18,588 bases of DNA from positions 1 to 18,588 of the forward strand of contig CAJWMX010000009.1 of the NCBI GenBank assembly GCA_913043805.1, read 5' to 3'. The notes below the pieces were generated by a model. It was not told the origin of the DNA. It worked only from the letters and a program-made list of their open reading frames with translations, and did not search any database. How positions within the stretch are numbered: the first letter of the stretch is position 1; the number at the start of each line of letters is the position of its first letter. The position numbers and the translations under genes are program-made. Shown here piece after piece: positions 10,601 through 16,399 of this stretch. Source of the DNA: an uncultured Acidobacteriota bacterium. GTDB lineage: Bacteria; Acidobacteriota; Vicinamibacteria; Vicinamibacterales; UBA8438.

Positions 10601-10665
10601 ATCAGGAGGTCACCGCCCAAGTCCGCGAGATATTCGACCGCGGGATGAAGAGCCTCGGGGCGTAG
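7642..10665 (+). CDS. glnE: Bifunctional glutamine synthetase adenylyltransferase/deadenylylase GlnE
   Basis: Attaches AMP to glutamine synthetase when PII is unmodified and removes it when PII is uridylylated. 1007 residues, somewhat longer than the 946 of E. coli. The two-fold architecture is complete: an N-terminal nucleotidyltransferase (deadenylylase) with GKLGGLELNYSSDIDL (232-247; D244, D246), a helical linker, and a C-terminal nucleotidyltransferase (adenylylase) with GKLGGLELTAHSDLDL (731-746; D743, D745). Each is followed by its DxRLRP-type strand (RVDLRLRPMG, ELDTRLRPDG) and a GRGGIREIE or GHGGLSDIDF helical-domain motif. The ATG at 7642 is the only good start in the first hundred residues but has no clear ribosome site and lies eleven bases after the glnA terminator T-tract. 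The substrate tyrosine (Y406 of GlnA) is encoded just upstream. No terminator is evident after the stop. Confidence 0.96.
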   Translation: MTSDSATTARDLFLSNDLTEAGAQAYLASRGFSDPKAADEHLQALAQDLPTRLALGEVADVIIDALADSGDPDGALVGLTRYLVTRAPISGFLGYLKDDPRAAEILAALFGASPSLGEVLIRNPEFFHWLQLSLKRPAPDLIDLRDALQQLLTSDLSTEARIEAIKRFRRREYLGVAARDLLGVSDLPAATAQLSLLADVVIDSVLGLLVTDLANSQSLPRMPGRFAVIAMGKLGGLELNYSSDIDLIYVYEPDDPGNPAQHDLFHKLARRLTKALGDHTDESYLYRVDLRLRPMGRHGDVACTLKQYGHYYDSMGETFERFALIKARPVAGDPDLGAAFMDLVLPFVYRRYLDHAAFEEIARYKRRAEQAGDGERDVKTGRGGIREIELFTQILQVTYGAEHEAARSPTTLRALAALLDQDIVDADVHRQLDEAYRFLRMVEHRLQIVHQSQTHTLDAAGEMLDLSARRMGFASAAALEQTLAHHRDQVHAIYADLLAPEPEEEDAGRLLFRWLSGEISDDDTTGYLHGLGFRDPEAMLNQIRALDEVPSLVQSRSTTRNLLSNLVGSVLPALLTRAEPERILNRLERIVSGSGASGTLFRTLLESAPLRDKLATLLDSGDLFADRLSRHPELLDATVQAPPALAVQRESWERELESVADEAPDTRADRVRRLRYMEEFKILIEWLDGGDLAVLQEKLSGLADNCVSHGLGWLLHDDPQDDTEWLVVAMGKLGGLELTAHSDLDLVFLYRGEPNDGALFTRAESTVKKLYRFLEQPTQAGIAYELDTRLRPDGKKGPLAMPLDKFESYLAERAERWERLAWTRARVVTGSAALAQDVTRVVTDFVYQGWDDSLPEYARHIRSRMENELGKERAKKRFHLKVGHGGLSDIDFLIQLLQIRHGGESPEWRVAGTRRLLIDLPPNPPLDADDAARLREAHAFLRTLETRLRIEADAGASTMSTDPARLAVLGARMGMPPPTGETLKRRYQEVTAQVREIFDRGMKSLGA

Positions 10666-10689
10666 GCGGCATCTCCAGCGCTTCCTCTC

Positions 10690-10985
10690 CCGGTCCTGAC
10701 GTCGGCATTACCTGCAACCGACGACGCTAAAACCCATGCATCGTCGTCGTCGCAAATCTTCACGTCGCTTGGCTAGCTCGGTTTCGGGACAATCGTGTGC
10801 TCACGCAGTTCGCGCTCCAGAGTCGCCGCCACCGATCGCGGCACTTTGAACCGTTGCACAAGGACTCGCCGCAACTCGGTCAGGTTGACCTCGCCCGTCA
10901 ATACTTCATGCTCGCCCGGAACCAGTCGAAACAGATCCGCGCTCAGCCCCCTGGCCGTGTCAGGTATCAGGTTCGCCGGAAACTG
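10690..10985 (-). pseudogene. Decayed PIN-domain (VapC-like) toxin remnant
   Basis: The minus strand, in one frame, reads ANLIPDTARGLSADLFRL, then GEHEVLTGEVNLTELRRVL, QRFKVPRSVAATLERELR, EHTIVPKPS, a TAG stop (10775-10773), and continues in the same frame PSDVKICDDDDAWVLASS, VAGNADVRTG. This is the order of the 'putative toxin-antitoxin system toxin component, PIN family' as I remember it (DTN-V-L, ARG-ADLF, ELxxVL, FKVP, PDDAWVLA, ADVLVTGD). The N-terminal DTN has become PAN, so the first catalytic aspartate is gone and no start codon precedes it; the E of TELRRVL and the D of DDAWV remain; the stop splits the gene and the last 30 or so residues, with the final acidic residue, are missing near the glnE stop. 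It cannot make an active nuclease. No antitoxin gene is visible. Rather certain as a PIN relic, less so for its exact ends. Confidence 0.75.
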
Positions 10986-11070
10986 ATGTCGATTATAGGG
11001 CGGCGCAGGCGACCGCCCTGGCTAGGGCAGGCCTGTATGGCGTGATGACGGATGGTCGCGACGGTGGCCG
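10986..11070. other. Non-coding rest of the spacer between glnE and the reductase gene
   Basis: With the PIN relic this completes the 405-base gap 10666-11070. It holds a minus-strand TATAAT (forward ATTATA, 10992-10997), perhaps the old promoter of the relic but without a -35 match, and a small hairpin GCCCT/AGGGC (11015-11028, loop GGCT). No T-run follows on either strand, so I do not call a terminator. Nothing else recognisable. Confidence 0.4.
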
Positions 11071-12054
11071 CTAGTGTCCGAGGACCGGGTGGGGGACGTA
11101 GGGCGTTTCGAGCGCTTCGCACTCCTCATCGTCTAGCTCGATGTCGAGCGCGGCCACGAGTTGGTCCAGTTGCTCCGGTTTGGACACTCCGACGATCGGT
11201 GCGGTCACCGCGGGCTGGCGGACGATCCAGGCAAGCGCGATCTGAGCGGGCGTGACGCCACGCTTCTCGGCGAGCGCCTTCACCGCGTCGAGCACGTCGA
11301 AGTCGCTGTCGGCGAAGTAGAGCTTGCGGGCGAAATCGTCGGTCTTGGCGCGGTTGGTCGCGCCGCCTGAATCCTCACCCTTTGCCCGGCTTCCCGCAAG
11401 GAACCCGCGGGCCAGGGGGCTCCACGGGATCACGCCAACCCCTTCGGCCAGGCACAGCGGCAGCATCTCCCGCTCCTCCTCCCGGTAGATAAGGTTGTAG
11501 TGGTTCTGCATGGTGACGAACCGGGCCCAGCCGTTCCGATCAGCCAGATACAGAGCTCGCGCGAACTGCCACGCATACATGCTCGACGCGCCGAGATAGC
11601 GGACCTTGCCCGACCGCACGATATCGTTGAGCGCATCGAGGGTCTCTTCGAGCGGGGTGTGCGGGTCGAACCGGTGAATCTGATAGAGATCGACGTGGTC
11701 AGTGCCCAGTCGTCGCAGCGAGCCGTCAATCGAGTCGAAGAGATGCTTGCGAGACAGGCCCCGGTCGTTCGGACCGTCGCCCATCGGGAAATGCACCTTG
11801 GTGGCGATCACCACCTGGTCGCGGCGGGTCATGTCCTTGACCGCGCGGCCAAGGATCTCCTCGCTCACGCCGATCGAGTACATGTCGGCGGTATCGAAGA
11901 AGTTGATGCCGTGGTCGAGCGCCTGCTTGAAGAACCGTCGCCCGTCCTCTTCCCCCAGCACCCAGTCGCGCCAGCTCGACGACCCGTAGGTCATCATGCC
12001 AAGACACAGGGGCGAGACTTTGAGGCCGGTGGTACCGAGACGGACGTAGTCCAT
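11071..12054 (-). CDS. Aldo/keto reductase
   Basis: NADPH-dependent oxidoreductase of the AKR superfamily; cytoplasmic, a TIM barrel of 327 residues, normal for the family. The catalytic tetrad is complete: D54 in NFFDTADMY, Y59, K86 in VVIATKVHF and H127 in YQIHRFD. The C-terminal cofactor part has IPWSPLARGFLAG, and TAPIVGVSKPEQLDQ, the region that holds the NADP phosphate. The LGTTGLKVSPLCLGMM start is typical of the YajO/L-glyceraldehyde reductase-like subgroup, so the substrate may be a sugar aldehyde, but that cannot be settled here. The start at 12054 begins the family's usual N terminus; the open frame beyond it reads through the heptamer repeat spacer and is not protein-like. It lies 76 bases downstream of the SEC-C gene on the same strand and may share its promoter. 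Confidence 0.92.
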   Translation of the reverse strand: MDYVRLGTTGLKVSPLCLGMMTYGSSSWRDWVLGEEDGRRFFKQALDHGINFFDTADMYSIGVSEEILGRAVKDMTRRDQVVIATKVHFPMGDGPNDRGLSRKHLFDSIDGSLRRLGTDHVDLYQIHRFDPHTPLEETLDALNDIVRSGKVRYLGASSMYAWQFARALYLADRNGWARFVTMQNHYNLIYREEEREMLPLCLAEGVGVIPWSPLARGFLAGSRAKGEDSGGATNRAKTDDFARKLYFADSDFDVLDAVKALAEKRGVTPAQIALAWIVRQPAVTAPIVGVSKPEQLDQLVAALDIELDDEECEALETPYVPHPVLGH

Positions 12055-12060
12055 GAGTGT

Positions 12061-12103
12061 CCTGGCTTTGGGCTCTAGGCTTTGGGCTTTGGCACGAGCC
12101 AGG
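12061..12103. repeat. GGCTTTG heptamer repeat inside a 7-bp inverted repeat
   Basis: Four 7-base units in register, GGCTTTG GGCTCTA GGCTTTG GGCTTTG (12064-12091), are followed by GCACGA. The block is closed by CCTGGCT (12061-12067) and its perfect complement AGCCAGG (12097-12103). Positions 12077-12097 (21 bases) recur exactly at 15253-15273. The block lies just upstream of the reductase start on the other strand. Confidence 0.7.
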
Positions 12104-12130
12104 GGGGCAGTCGGGTTGTCCCAGCGCCTG

Positions 12131-12370
12131 TCAGTGACAATGCCCGTGCTCCACAGACCACACCTGTCCGGGCGGGCAGGCGGCATTGGTCACCGTGGTG
12201 TCGGTGGTGAAGCTCATGACCAGGACGACAAGCGCGGCGATGGCGACGCCCACGATCGTGAGCCACGCGGTAGGGCTCAGCGCCGAGGCCTTCTTCTCGC
12301 AGCACTGCTTGTACTTCTTGCCGCTGCCACAGGGGCAGAGATCGTTGCGGCCAACCTTGACACCTGACAT
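12131..12370 (-). CDS. Small SEC-C zinc-finger membrane protein
   Basis: A 79-residue protein with three parts. Residues 1-25 form a SEC-C motif, GRNDLCPCGSGKKYKQCC, the C-x-C...CC zinc site also found at the end of SecA and in many small proteins. Residues about 35-54 (WLTIVGVAIAALVVLVMSF) are a single membrane span. The tail ends ACPPGQVWSVEHGHCH, with two cysteines and two histidines that would face the periplasm. The lysine-rich finger before the span predicts a cytoplasmic N terminus. I chose 12370 because a SEC-C protein usually opens MSxxKVGRNDxCPCGSG, and GGAG stands nine bases upstream; the longer frame has no homology-like content. Role unknown; membrane docking near the Sec machinery or ribosome is only a guess. 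It is divergent from the amidohydrolase operon. Confidence 0.8.
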   Translation of the reverse strand: MSGVKVGRNDLCPCGSGKKYKQCCEKKASALSPTAWLTIVGVAIAALVVLVMSFTTDTTVTNAACPPGQVWSVEHGHCH

Positions 12371-12401
12371 GGTCTGTTGCTCCGTGTGTTCAGGAAGGAG
12401 C

Positions 12402-12411
12402 CAGTATACTG
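12402..12411. promoter_or_regulatory. Palindromic -10 element in an 82-base divergent spacer
   Basis: CAGTATACTG is a perfect 10-base palindrome that offers TATACT as -10 hexamer to both strands at once (12405-12410 on plus, the mirror on minus). It lies 32 bases from the SEC-C start and 42 bases from the amidohydrolase start, suitable for both. No convincing -35 is seen on either side, so it could also be the core of an operator. Inferred from position and sequence only. Confidence 0.4.
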
Positions 12412-12452
12412 CAGGAGCGGTGCGCCCTTCGTAGCGTCCCCCGCGCGCGTTC

Positions 12453-13355
12453 ATGGTCAACGACGTCCACTGTCACTTCTTCTCCGCCCGTTTCTTCGAG
12501 ATCCTCGGCGGCCAGCTCTCGCCGGCGGTAGACGCCGCCGCGACCGCGCTACCCGAGCGATTGGGGTGGGACGCGCCCGGTCCGCCCGAAGTTCTCGCGG
12601 ACCGATGGGTGCAAACCCTTGATGACCACGATGTTGGCCGCGCGGCGGTGATGGCCAGTCTTCCGGGCGACGAGGCGTCGGTCGGCACAGCCGTCCGCCG
12701 GCACCCGGAGCGTCTGGTCGGGATGACCATGCTCAATCCCGTCGCGCCGGACGCCGACGCGCGGCTCCGGACGGCCCTCGAAGACGAACGGCTACGGTGC
12801 GTGTGCCTGTTTCCCGCCTTGCACGGCTACGCGCTCGACGGTGAGGAGGTGGACGAGGTGTTCTCCGCGGCGGCAGCCGCCGGGGCGGTGGTATTCGTGC
12901 ATTGCGGCGTGCTCACCGTCGGGGTCAGAAAGAAGCTGGGGCTCCAGACCCCGGTCGACGTCCGCCTCGGCGACCCGCTGGCGCTGACCCGAACGGCGGC
13001 CCGTCACCCCGACGTGCCGATCATCATTCCGCACTTCGGAGCCGGCCAGTTGCGTGCCACGCTGATGGCGGCCGACCTGTGCGGCAACATTCATGTCGAC
13101 ACCTCCAGCTCGAACGGCTGGATCCGCTACACGCCGGGGCTGACACTCGAAGCGGTCTTCGGCGCCGCACTCGAGACCCTCGGTCCGGAGCGGATCCTGT
13201 TTGGTACCGACTCGTCGTTCTTCCCCAGAGGCTGGCAACAGCCGGTCCATGAAGGCCAGCAGGCGGTCCTCGACGCGCTGGGGGTGGACCCGTCCGCGCA
13301 GGCGGCGATCATGTCGGAGAACTTCGAGCGGCTCTTCCCGACCCGACGACCATGA
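12453..13355 (+). CDS. Metal-dependent amidohydrolase, ACMSD-like family
   Basis: A 300-residue TIM-barrel hydrolase or decarboxylase of the amidohydrolase-2 family. Metal ligands and catalytic residues in order: DVHCHFF (H6, H8) on strand 1, VVFVHCG (H150), IIPHFGAGQL (H194) and ILFGTDSSFFP (D253) on the last strand. No carboxylated lysine motif is apparent, as in the single-metal ACMSD-like branch. Substrate unknown. The first 10 residues already hold the H-x-H strand, so the ATG at 12453 is a natural start; its ribosome site is poor. The stop overlaps the next gene by ATGA, opening a three-gene overlapping set with a duplicated unknown protein and a trehalose-type glycosyltransferase. Its presence there hints at a role in sugar or compatible-solute metabolism, which is inference. 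Confidence 0.88.
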   Translation: MVNDVHCHFFSARFFEILGGQLSPAVDAAATALPERLGWDAPGPPEVLADRWVQTLDDHDVGRAAVMASLPGDEASVGTAVRRHPERLVGMTMLNPVAPDADARLRTALEDERLRCVCLFPALHGYALDGEEVDEVFSAAAAAGAVVFVHCGVLTVGVRKKLGLQTPVDVRLGDPLALTRTAARHPDVPIIIPHFGAGQLRATLMAADLCGNIHVDTSSSNGWIRYTPGLTLEAVFGAALETLGPERILFGTDSSFFPRGWQQPVHEGQQAVLDALGVDPSAQAAIMSENFERLFPTRRP

Positions 13356-14005
13356 CCGACAAGGCGTTCGTCTTCGACACGGCGCTGCGGCTGGTGACGC
13401 TCACCGGCCTACGGGCTCAGAGCCTCCGCGAGCTGCGGGCCCGGCTCCCCGAGGTGCCGCTGTCCTCGATCTTCCAGCACACCCACCAGGAGTATCTGGC
13501 GCACGACTTCCAGCGGTCACAGCACTACAACGACTTTGCCCGGTGGGTCTCGGACACACTCCGCGAGGAGGCGCTCGGCGAGAAGCTGGCGGCGATCGAT
13601 CTCCTGGCGTTCACCACGCTGGAGGAGCTCCGCGGCGAGATCATTGCCACGATCGACACCTACCTCGCGCAGCTCGACCGCGCCAGCTACGAGTGTCGAC
13701 CCGAGGACGCCTTCCACTTCTGCCAGTCTCGAAGCTTCGTGCTCCCGACCGGCCTGGTCGCTCACGACGTGCCCGAGTTCTTCGCCAAGGTGGCCTCCAT
13801 CTCGAACGCATCGCTCTACTTCCATTTCTTCGAGGCGCGGCTACGCCTTGGCCGACGAACAAGCGACTTCTCGCGCTGGCTGTCGGACCGTGGCCGAGAC
13901 GACCTGGCCGGCGCCATCGACAAGCTGAACCCCTATACGCGTTCGCTCGACGAGCTGCGTGTCGACATCGTCGCGGTGGGCGGTGCGAACGGGGGTGCGG
14001 CGTGA
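13352..14005 (+). CDS. Internally duplicated protein of unknown function (probably DUF5752)
   Basis: 217 residues, soluble, no signal peptide or membrane span. The two halves are repeats of one another: residues 5-49 align without gaps to 120-164 (AFVF...TLTGL...LSSIFQH and AFHF...LPTGL...NASLYFH), then DFARWVSD (61-68) to DFSRWLSD (172-179), and TLEELRGEIIA (89-99) to SLDELRVDIVA (198-208). Each repeat has one conserved histidine (H43, H158) after a serine, and a DFxRWxSD helix. I remember such proteins as DUF5752, encoded next to trehalose-synthase-type glycosyltransferases; the name is from memory. The gene overlaps both neighbours (ATGA at its start, GTGA at its end), so its product is probably made in fixed ratio with them and may be a partner of the glycosyltransferase. 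Confidence 0.75.
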   Translation: MTDKAFVFDTALRLVTLTGLRAQSLRELRARLPEVPLSSIFQHTHQEYLAHDFQRSQHYNDFARWVSDTLREEALGEKLAAIDLLAFTTLEELRGEIIATIDTYLAQLDRASYECRPEDAFHFCQSRSFVLPTGLVAHDVPEFFAKVASISNASLYFHFFEARLRLGRRTSDFSRWLSDRGRDDLAGAIDKLNPYTRSLDELRVDIVAVGGANGGAA

Positions 14006-15240
14006 CCGACCACCATCTCGACGACTATCGCCCCATCGTCGGCGACCAAGTGATCGACGAGCTGCACGTGCTGGCCGACCATGTCCGCCATCGGCGACTC
14101 CAACACATCAACTCCACTTCCGTCGGGGGTGGCGTGGCCGAGATCCTCACTCGCATGGTCCCGCTGCTGCGGGACCTGGGGATCGACACGACCTGGGACG
14201 TGATCAAAGGCAACCAGGCGTTCTTTGCCGTCACCAAGGCGTTCCACAACGCGCTGCACGGCGGCAAGGAGTCGATCACCGAGGAGATGCTGGACGTCTT
14301 CCGTGAAACCACGGCCATGAACCTGGCCGACCTCAACGACTACGGCGACGTAGTCATCGTGCACGACCCCCAACCGGCGGGATTGATCGCGAAGCGTCCA
14401 GAGGTAGGCGGACGTTGGATCTGGCGCTGCCACATCGACGTGGCTACGCCGGATCCGCGGGTCTGGAACTTTCTCCAGAAGTACGTCGAGGGCTACGACG
14501 CGTCAATGTTCTCGATGCCCGACTTCGCCCAGCGGCTGTCGATCCCGCAGTACATGGTGCCTCCCTCGATCGACCCGCTGAGCGACAAGAACCGCGACCT
14601 GACCAACGACGAGGTCCAGGCCGTCGTGGCCCGCTACGGACTGGACCCAGAGCGACCGATCGTCACGCAGATCTCGAGATTCGACCGATTGAAAGATCCG
14701 CTGGGCGTGCTGGCGGCCTACCGCCTGATCCGCCGACGCCACGACTGCCAGCTGCTCCTGGCCGGTGGGGGCGCCACCGACGACCCCGAGGGCGAGGAGG
14801 TGCTGAACGAGGTCCGCGAAGCGGCGGGAAACGACCCCGACATCCACGTGCTCGAGCTGCCCCCGTTTTCCGACCTCGACATCAACGCGCTGGTGCGCGC
14901 CTCGACCATCGTGATGCAGAAGTCGATCAAGGAGGGCTTCGGACTGACGGTCACCGAGGCACTGTGGAAACGCAAGGCGGTGATCGGCGGCGCGGTGGGC
15001 GGCATCCGGCTGCAGCTGCTGGATGGCGTGACTGGGTTCCTCGTCCACTCGCCCGAGGGCGCCGCGAACCGGGCCATCGATCTGCTGAACGATCCCGAGC
15101 TCCGCCAGGCGGTCGGCGACGCCGGTCGCGAGCATGTCAGGGAGAACTTCCTGACCACCCGCCATATGCGCGACTACCTGCTGCTGATGCTCGCGATGGA
15201 GCACCAGGGAGAGGAGCTTTCCGTTCTGACGACCCGGTGA
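14002..15240 (+). CDS. TreT-like trehalose synthase glycosyltransferase (GT4)
   Basis: A 412-residue GT-B glycosyltransferase. The opening HINSTSVGGGVAEILTRMV and DTTWDVIKGNQAFFAVTKAF are characteristic of the trehalose glycosyltransferring synthase (TreT) branch, which makes trehalose from NDP-glucose and glucose, reversibly. FHNALHG, VHDPQP and WRCHIDVATP complete the N-terminal acceptor domain; the C-terminal donor domain has QISRFDRLKDPLGV and the E-x7-E motif KEGFGLTVTE (E311, E319). The start is the GTG at 14002, which overlaps the preceding stop as GTGA and has GGGGGTGCGG just before it; the open frame further upstream only shadows the two previous genes. Related enzymes make or split other glucosides, so trehalose is likely but not proved. 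A hairpin spans the stop codon. Confidence 0.88.
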   Translation: MTDHHLDDYRPIVGDQVIDELHVLADHVRHRRLQHINSTSVGGGVAEILTRMVPLLRDLGIDTTWDVIKGNQAFFAVTKAFHNALHGGKESITEEMLDVFRETTAMNLADLNDYGDVVIVHDPQPAGLIAKRPEVGGRWIWRCHIDVATPDPRVWNFLQKYVEGYDASMFSMPDFAQRLSIPQYMVPPSIDPLSDKNRDLTNDEVQAVVARYGLDPERPIVTQISRFDRLKDPLGVLAAYRLIRRRHDCQLLLAGGGATDDPEGEEVLNEVREAAGNDPDIHVLELPPFSDLDINALVRASTIVMQKSIKEGFGLTVTEALWKRKAVIGGAVGGIRLQLLDGVTGFLVHSPEGAANRAIDLLNDPELRQAVGDAGREHVRENFLTTRHMRDYLLLMLAMEHQGEELSVLTTR

Positions 15241-15268
15241 TTCGGGCTCGTCAGGCTTTGGGCTTTGG
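15226..15268 (+). terminator. Hairpin across the glycosyltransferase stop, followed by heptamer tract
   Basis: CTGACGA-CCCG (15226-15236) pairs with CGGG-C-TCGTCAG (15243-15254), with one bulged C and the loop GTGATT, which includes the stop codon. GCTTTGGGCTTTGG follows at once (15255-15268). The T content is moderate and broken by G, so a terminator role is plausible but not textbook. Confidence 0.5.
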
Positions 15269-15344
15269 CACGACGTACTCTCGTGCACGTCCGTTGCCCG
15301 CACCTGAACGGTCTTGCTCTACCTAAAACCCAAAGCCCAAAGCC
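15253..15344. repeat. Inverted pair of GGCTTTG heptamer repeats
   Basis: Two heptamer units GGCTTTG GGCTTTG (15254-15267) face a perfect inverted copy, CCAAAGCCCAAAGCC (15330-15344), which is 15 matched bases over a 61-base interval. The left copy is part of the 21 bases shared exactly with 12077-12097. The right copy, read on minus, ends with a third unit TTTTAGG. GCACGA (15268-15273) also pairs with TCGTGC (15281-15286). The whole lies in the 117-base gap between two convergent genes. Confidence 0.65.
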
Positions 15345-15370
15345 AAGCTCGTCCCCCTCAGGGGACGAGC
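15322..15370 (-). terminator. Terminator of the quinone oxidoreductase gene
   Basis: A perfect 10-bp stem, GCTCGTCCCC (15347-15356) with GGGGACGAGC (15361-15370), closes on a CTCA loop that includes the minus-strand stop codon. Read on minus, the stem is followed by TTGGCTTTGGGCTTTGGG and then TTTTAGG, a T-rich heptamer tract. It probably ends the minus-strand gene; the plus strand has only AAAA after the stem. Confidence 0.65.
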
Positions 15371-16353
15371 AAAATCTTCCCGATGTGCGTGCTGGCTTCC
15401 ATCTCCCGGTGGGCGTCAACCACCTGATCGATCGGCACCCGACGGTGGATGACGGGGCCGACGCGGCCGGCTTCGACCAGCGGCCACACTCGCTCCCGGA
15501 CGGCGTCGACGACCGCGCCCTTCTCCTCGACGCTCCGGGCCCGAAGCGTGGAGCCGGTGACGGTGAGGCGGCGGAACATCAGCGCGCTGAGATCGATCTC
15601 GGTCGTGGCCCCCCCCATCAGGGCGATCAGCACCAGCCGCCCCTCCAGGTTCAGCAGGCCGAGGTTCATCGCCAGATAGGGCGCCGCCACCATGTCGAGA
15701 ATCACATCGATGCCCGCGTCCCCGGCGGCGGCCTTCAGCGCTCCAGCCAGATCGTCGTCGCGGTAGTTGATCGCCTTGGCGGCGCCGAGCGCCTCACAGG
15801 CCTGGCACTTCTCGGCTGAACCGGCCGTCACCAGCACCCGTGACCCGAGCGCCCGCGCCAGCTGGATGGCCATCGTGCCGATGCCGCTCGAACCGCCGTG
15901 AACCAGCAACGTCTCGCCGGGTCGCAACCGAGCGCGGTCGAAGACGTTGGTCCAGACGGTGAGCGCCACTTCAGGCAACGCGGCGGCGTCGACCAGGTCC
16001 ACGCCGGCGGGCACGGGCAGACATTGCCGGGCCGGCACGGCGGTGTATTCGGCATAGCCGCCGCCGGCGAGAAGCGCACAGACGGGGTCTCCAACCCGCC
16101 ACCCCTCGACGGCGGACCCGAGAGCCGCGACCGTGCCCGACACCTCGAGCCCGAGCAGGTCCGATGCTCCCGGGGGCGGCGGGTACTGGCCGCGCCGCTG
16201 CATGCAGTCGGCCCGATTCATCCCGGCCGCCGCGACCTTGATCAGCAGCTCGGAGGGGCTCACCTCCGGCACCGGCCTCGTGGCCAGTGACAGCCCCTCG
16301 GGAGGCCCCTCCTGCTCCACCTCGACCGCCCGCATCACGTCCGGTATCGCCAT
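15358..16353 (-). CDS. Zinc-free NAD(P)H:quinone oxidoreductase, PIG3 type
   Basis: A 331-residue medium-chain dehydrogenase/reductase without zinc. GMNRADCMQRRGQYPPPPG and DLLGLEVSG are the marks of the quinone oxidoreductase PIG3 branch; LLVHGGSSGIGTMAIQLA (149-166) is the NADPH-binding turn; no cysteine or histidine zinc ligands are in place. It would reduce quinones or alpha,beta-unsaturated carbonyls in the cytoplasm. The start is uncertain: ATG at 16353 (MAIPDVMRAVEV) or at 16335 (MRAVEV, where many relatives begin); the -10 at 16364-16369 leaves only about four bases of leader for the first, about twenty for the second. The longer open frame upstream only shadows the divergent gene. 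The last codons and stop form the terminator hairpin. Confidence 0.9.
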   Translation of the reverse strand: MAIPDVMRAVEVEQEGPPEGLSLATRPVPEVSPSELLIKVAAAGMNRADCMQRRGQYPPPPGASDLLGLEVSGTVAALGSAVEGWRVGDPVCALLAGGGYAEYTAVPARQCLPVPAGVDLVDAAALPEVALTVWTNVFDRARLRPGETLLVHGGSSGIGTMAIQLARALGSRVLVTAGSAEKCQACEALGAAKAINYRDDDLAGALKAAAGDAGIDVILDMVAAPYLAMNLGLLNLEGRLVLIALMGGATTEIDLSALMFRRLTVTGSTLRARSVEEKGAVVDAVRERVWPLVEAGRVGPVIHRRVPIDQVVDAHREMEASTHIGKILLVP

Positions 16354-16363
16354 CATAGTCCGA

Positions 16364-16371
16364 AGTATAAT
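16364..16371. promoter_or_regulatory. Bidirectional -10 element between quinone reductase and ACT-dap operon
   Basis: AGTATAAT contains TATAAT on plus (16366-16371, consensus) and TATACT on minus (16369-16364). The plus-strand start would fall near 16378, about 22 bases before the ACT gene; the minus start near 16357. No good -35 is seen on either side. It resembles the element at 12402-12411, where TATACT is also shared by both strands. Confidence 0.45.
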
Positions 16372-16399
16372 CAGCCACTCCGACGACGTCCCGGACACC

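Noticed and set aside
11015..11028. GCCCT/AGGGC hairpin as terminator of the reductase
   Set aside because: Only five pairs, and no T-run on the minus strand.
10795..11045. Short plus-strand open frames after glnE
   Set aside because: They are antisense to the PIN relic, which explains the composition; their translations have no likeness to anything.
12064..12091. Heptamer block as a CRISPR array
   Set aside because: Units are seven bases with no spacers and no cas genes nearby.
12055..12186. Longer N terminus for the aldo/keto reductase
   Set aside because: The extension translates the heptamer repeat and the end of the SEC-C gene; the family N terminus begins at 12054.
15267..15282. TGGCACG as a sigma-54 -24 element (also at 12090)
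   Set aside because: No TTGC-type -12 element follows at the right distance in either copy; the match is part of the heptamer repeat edge.
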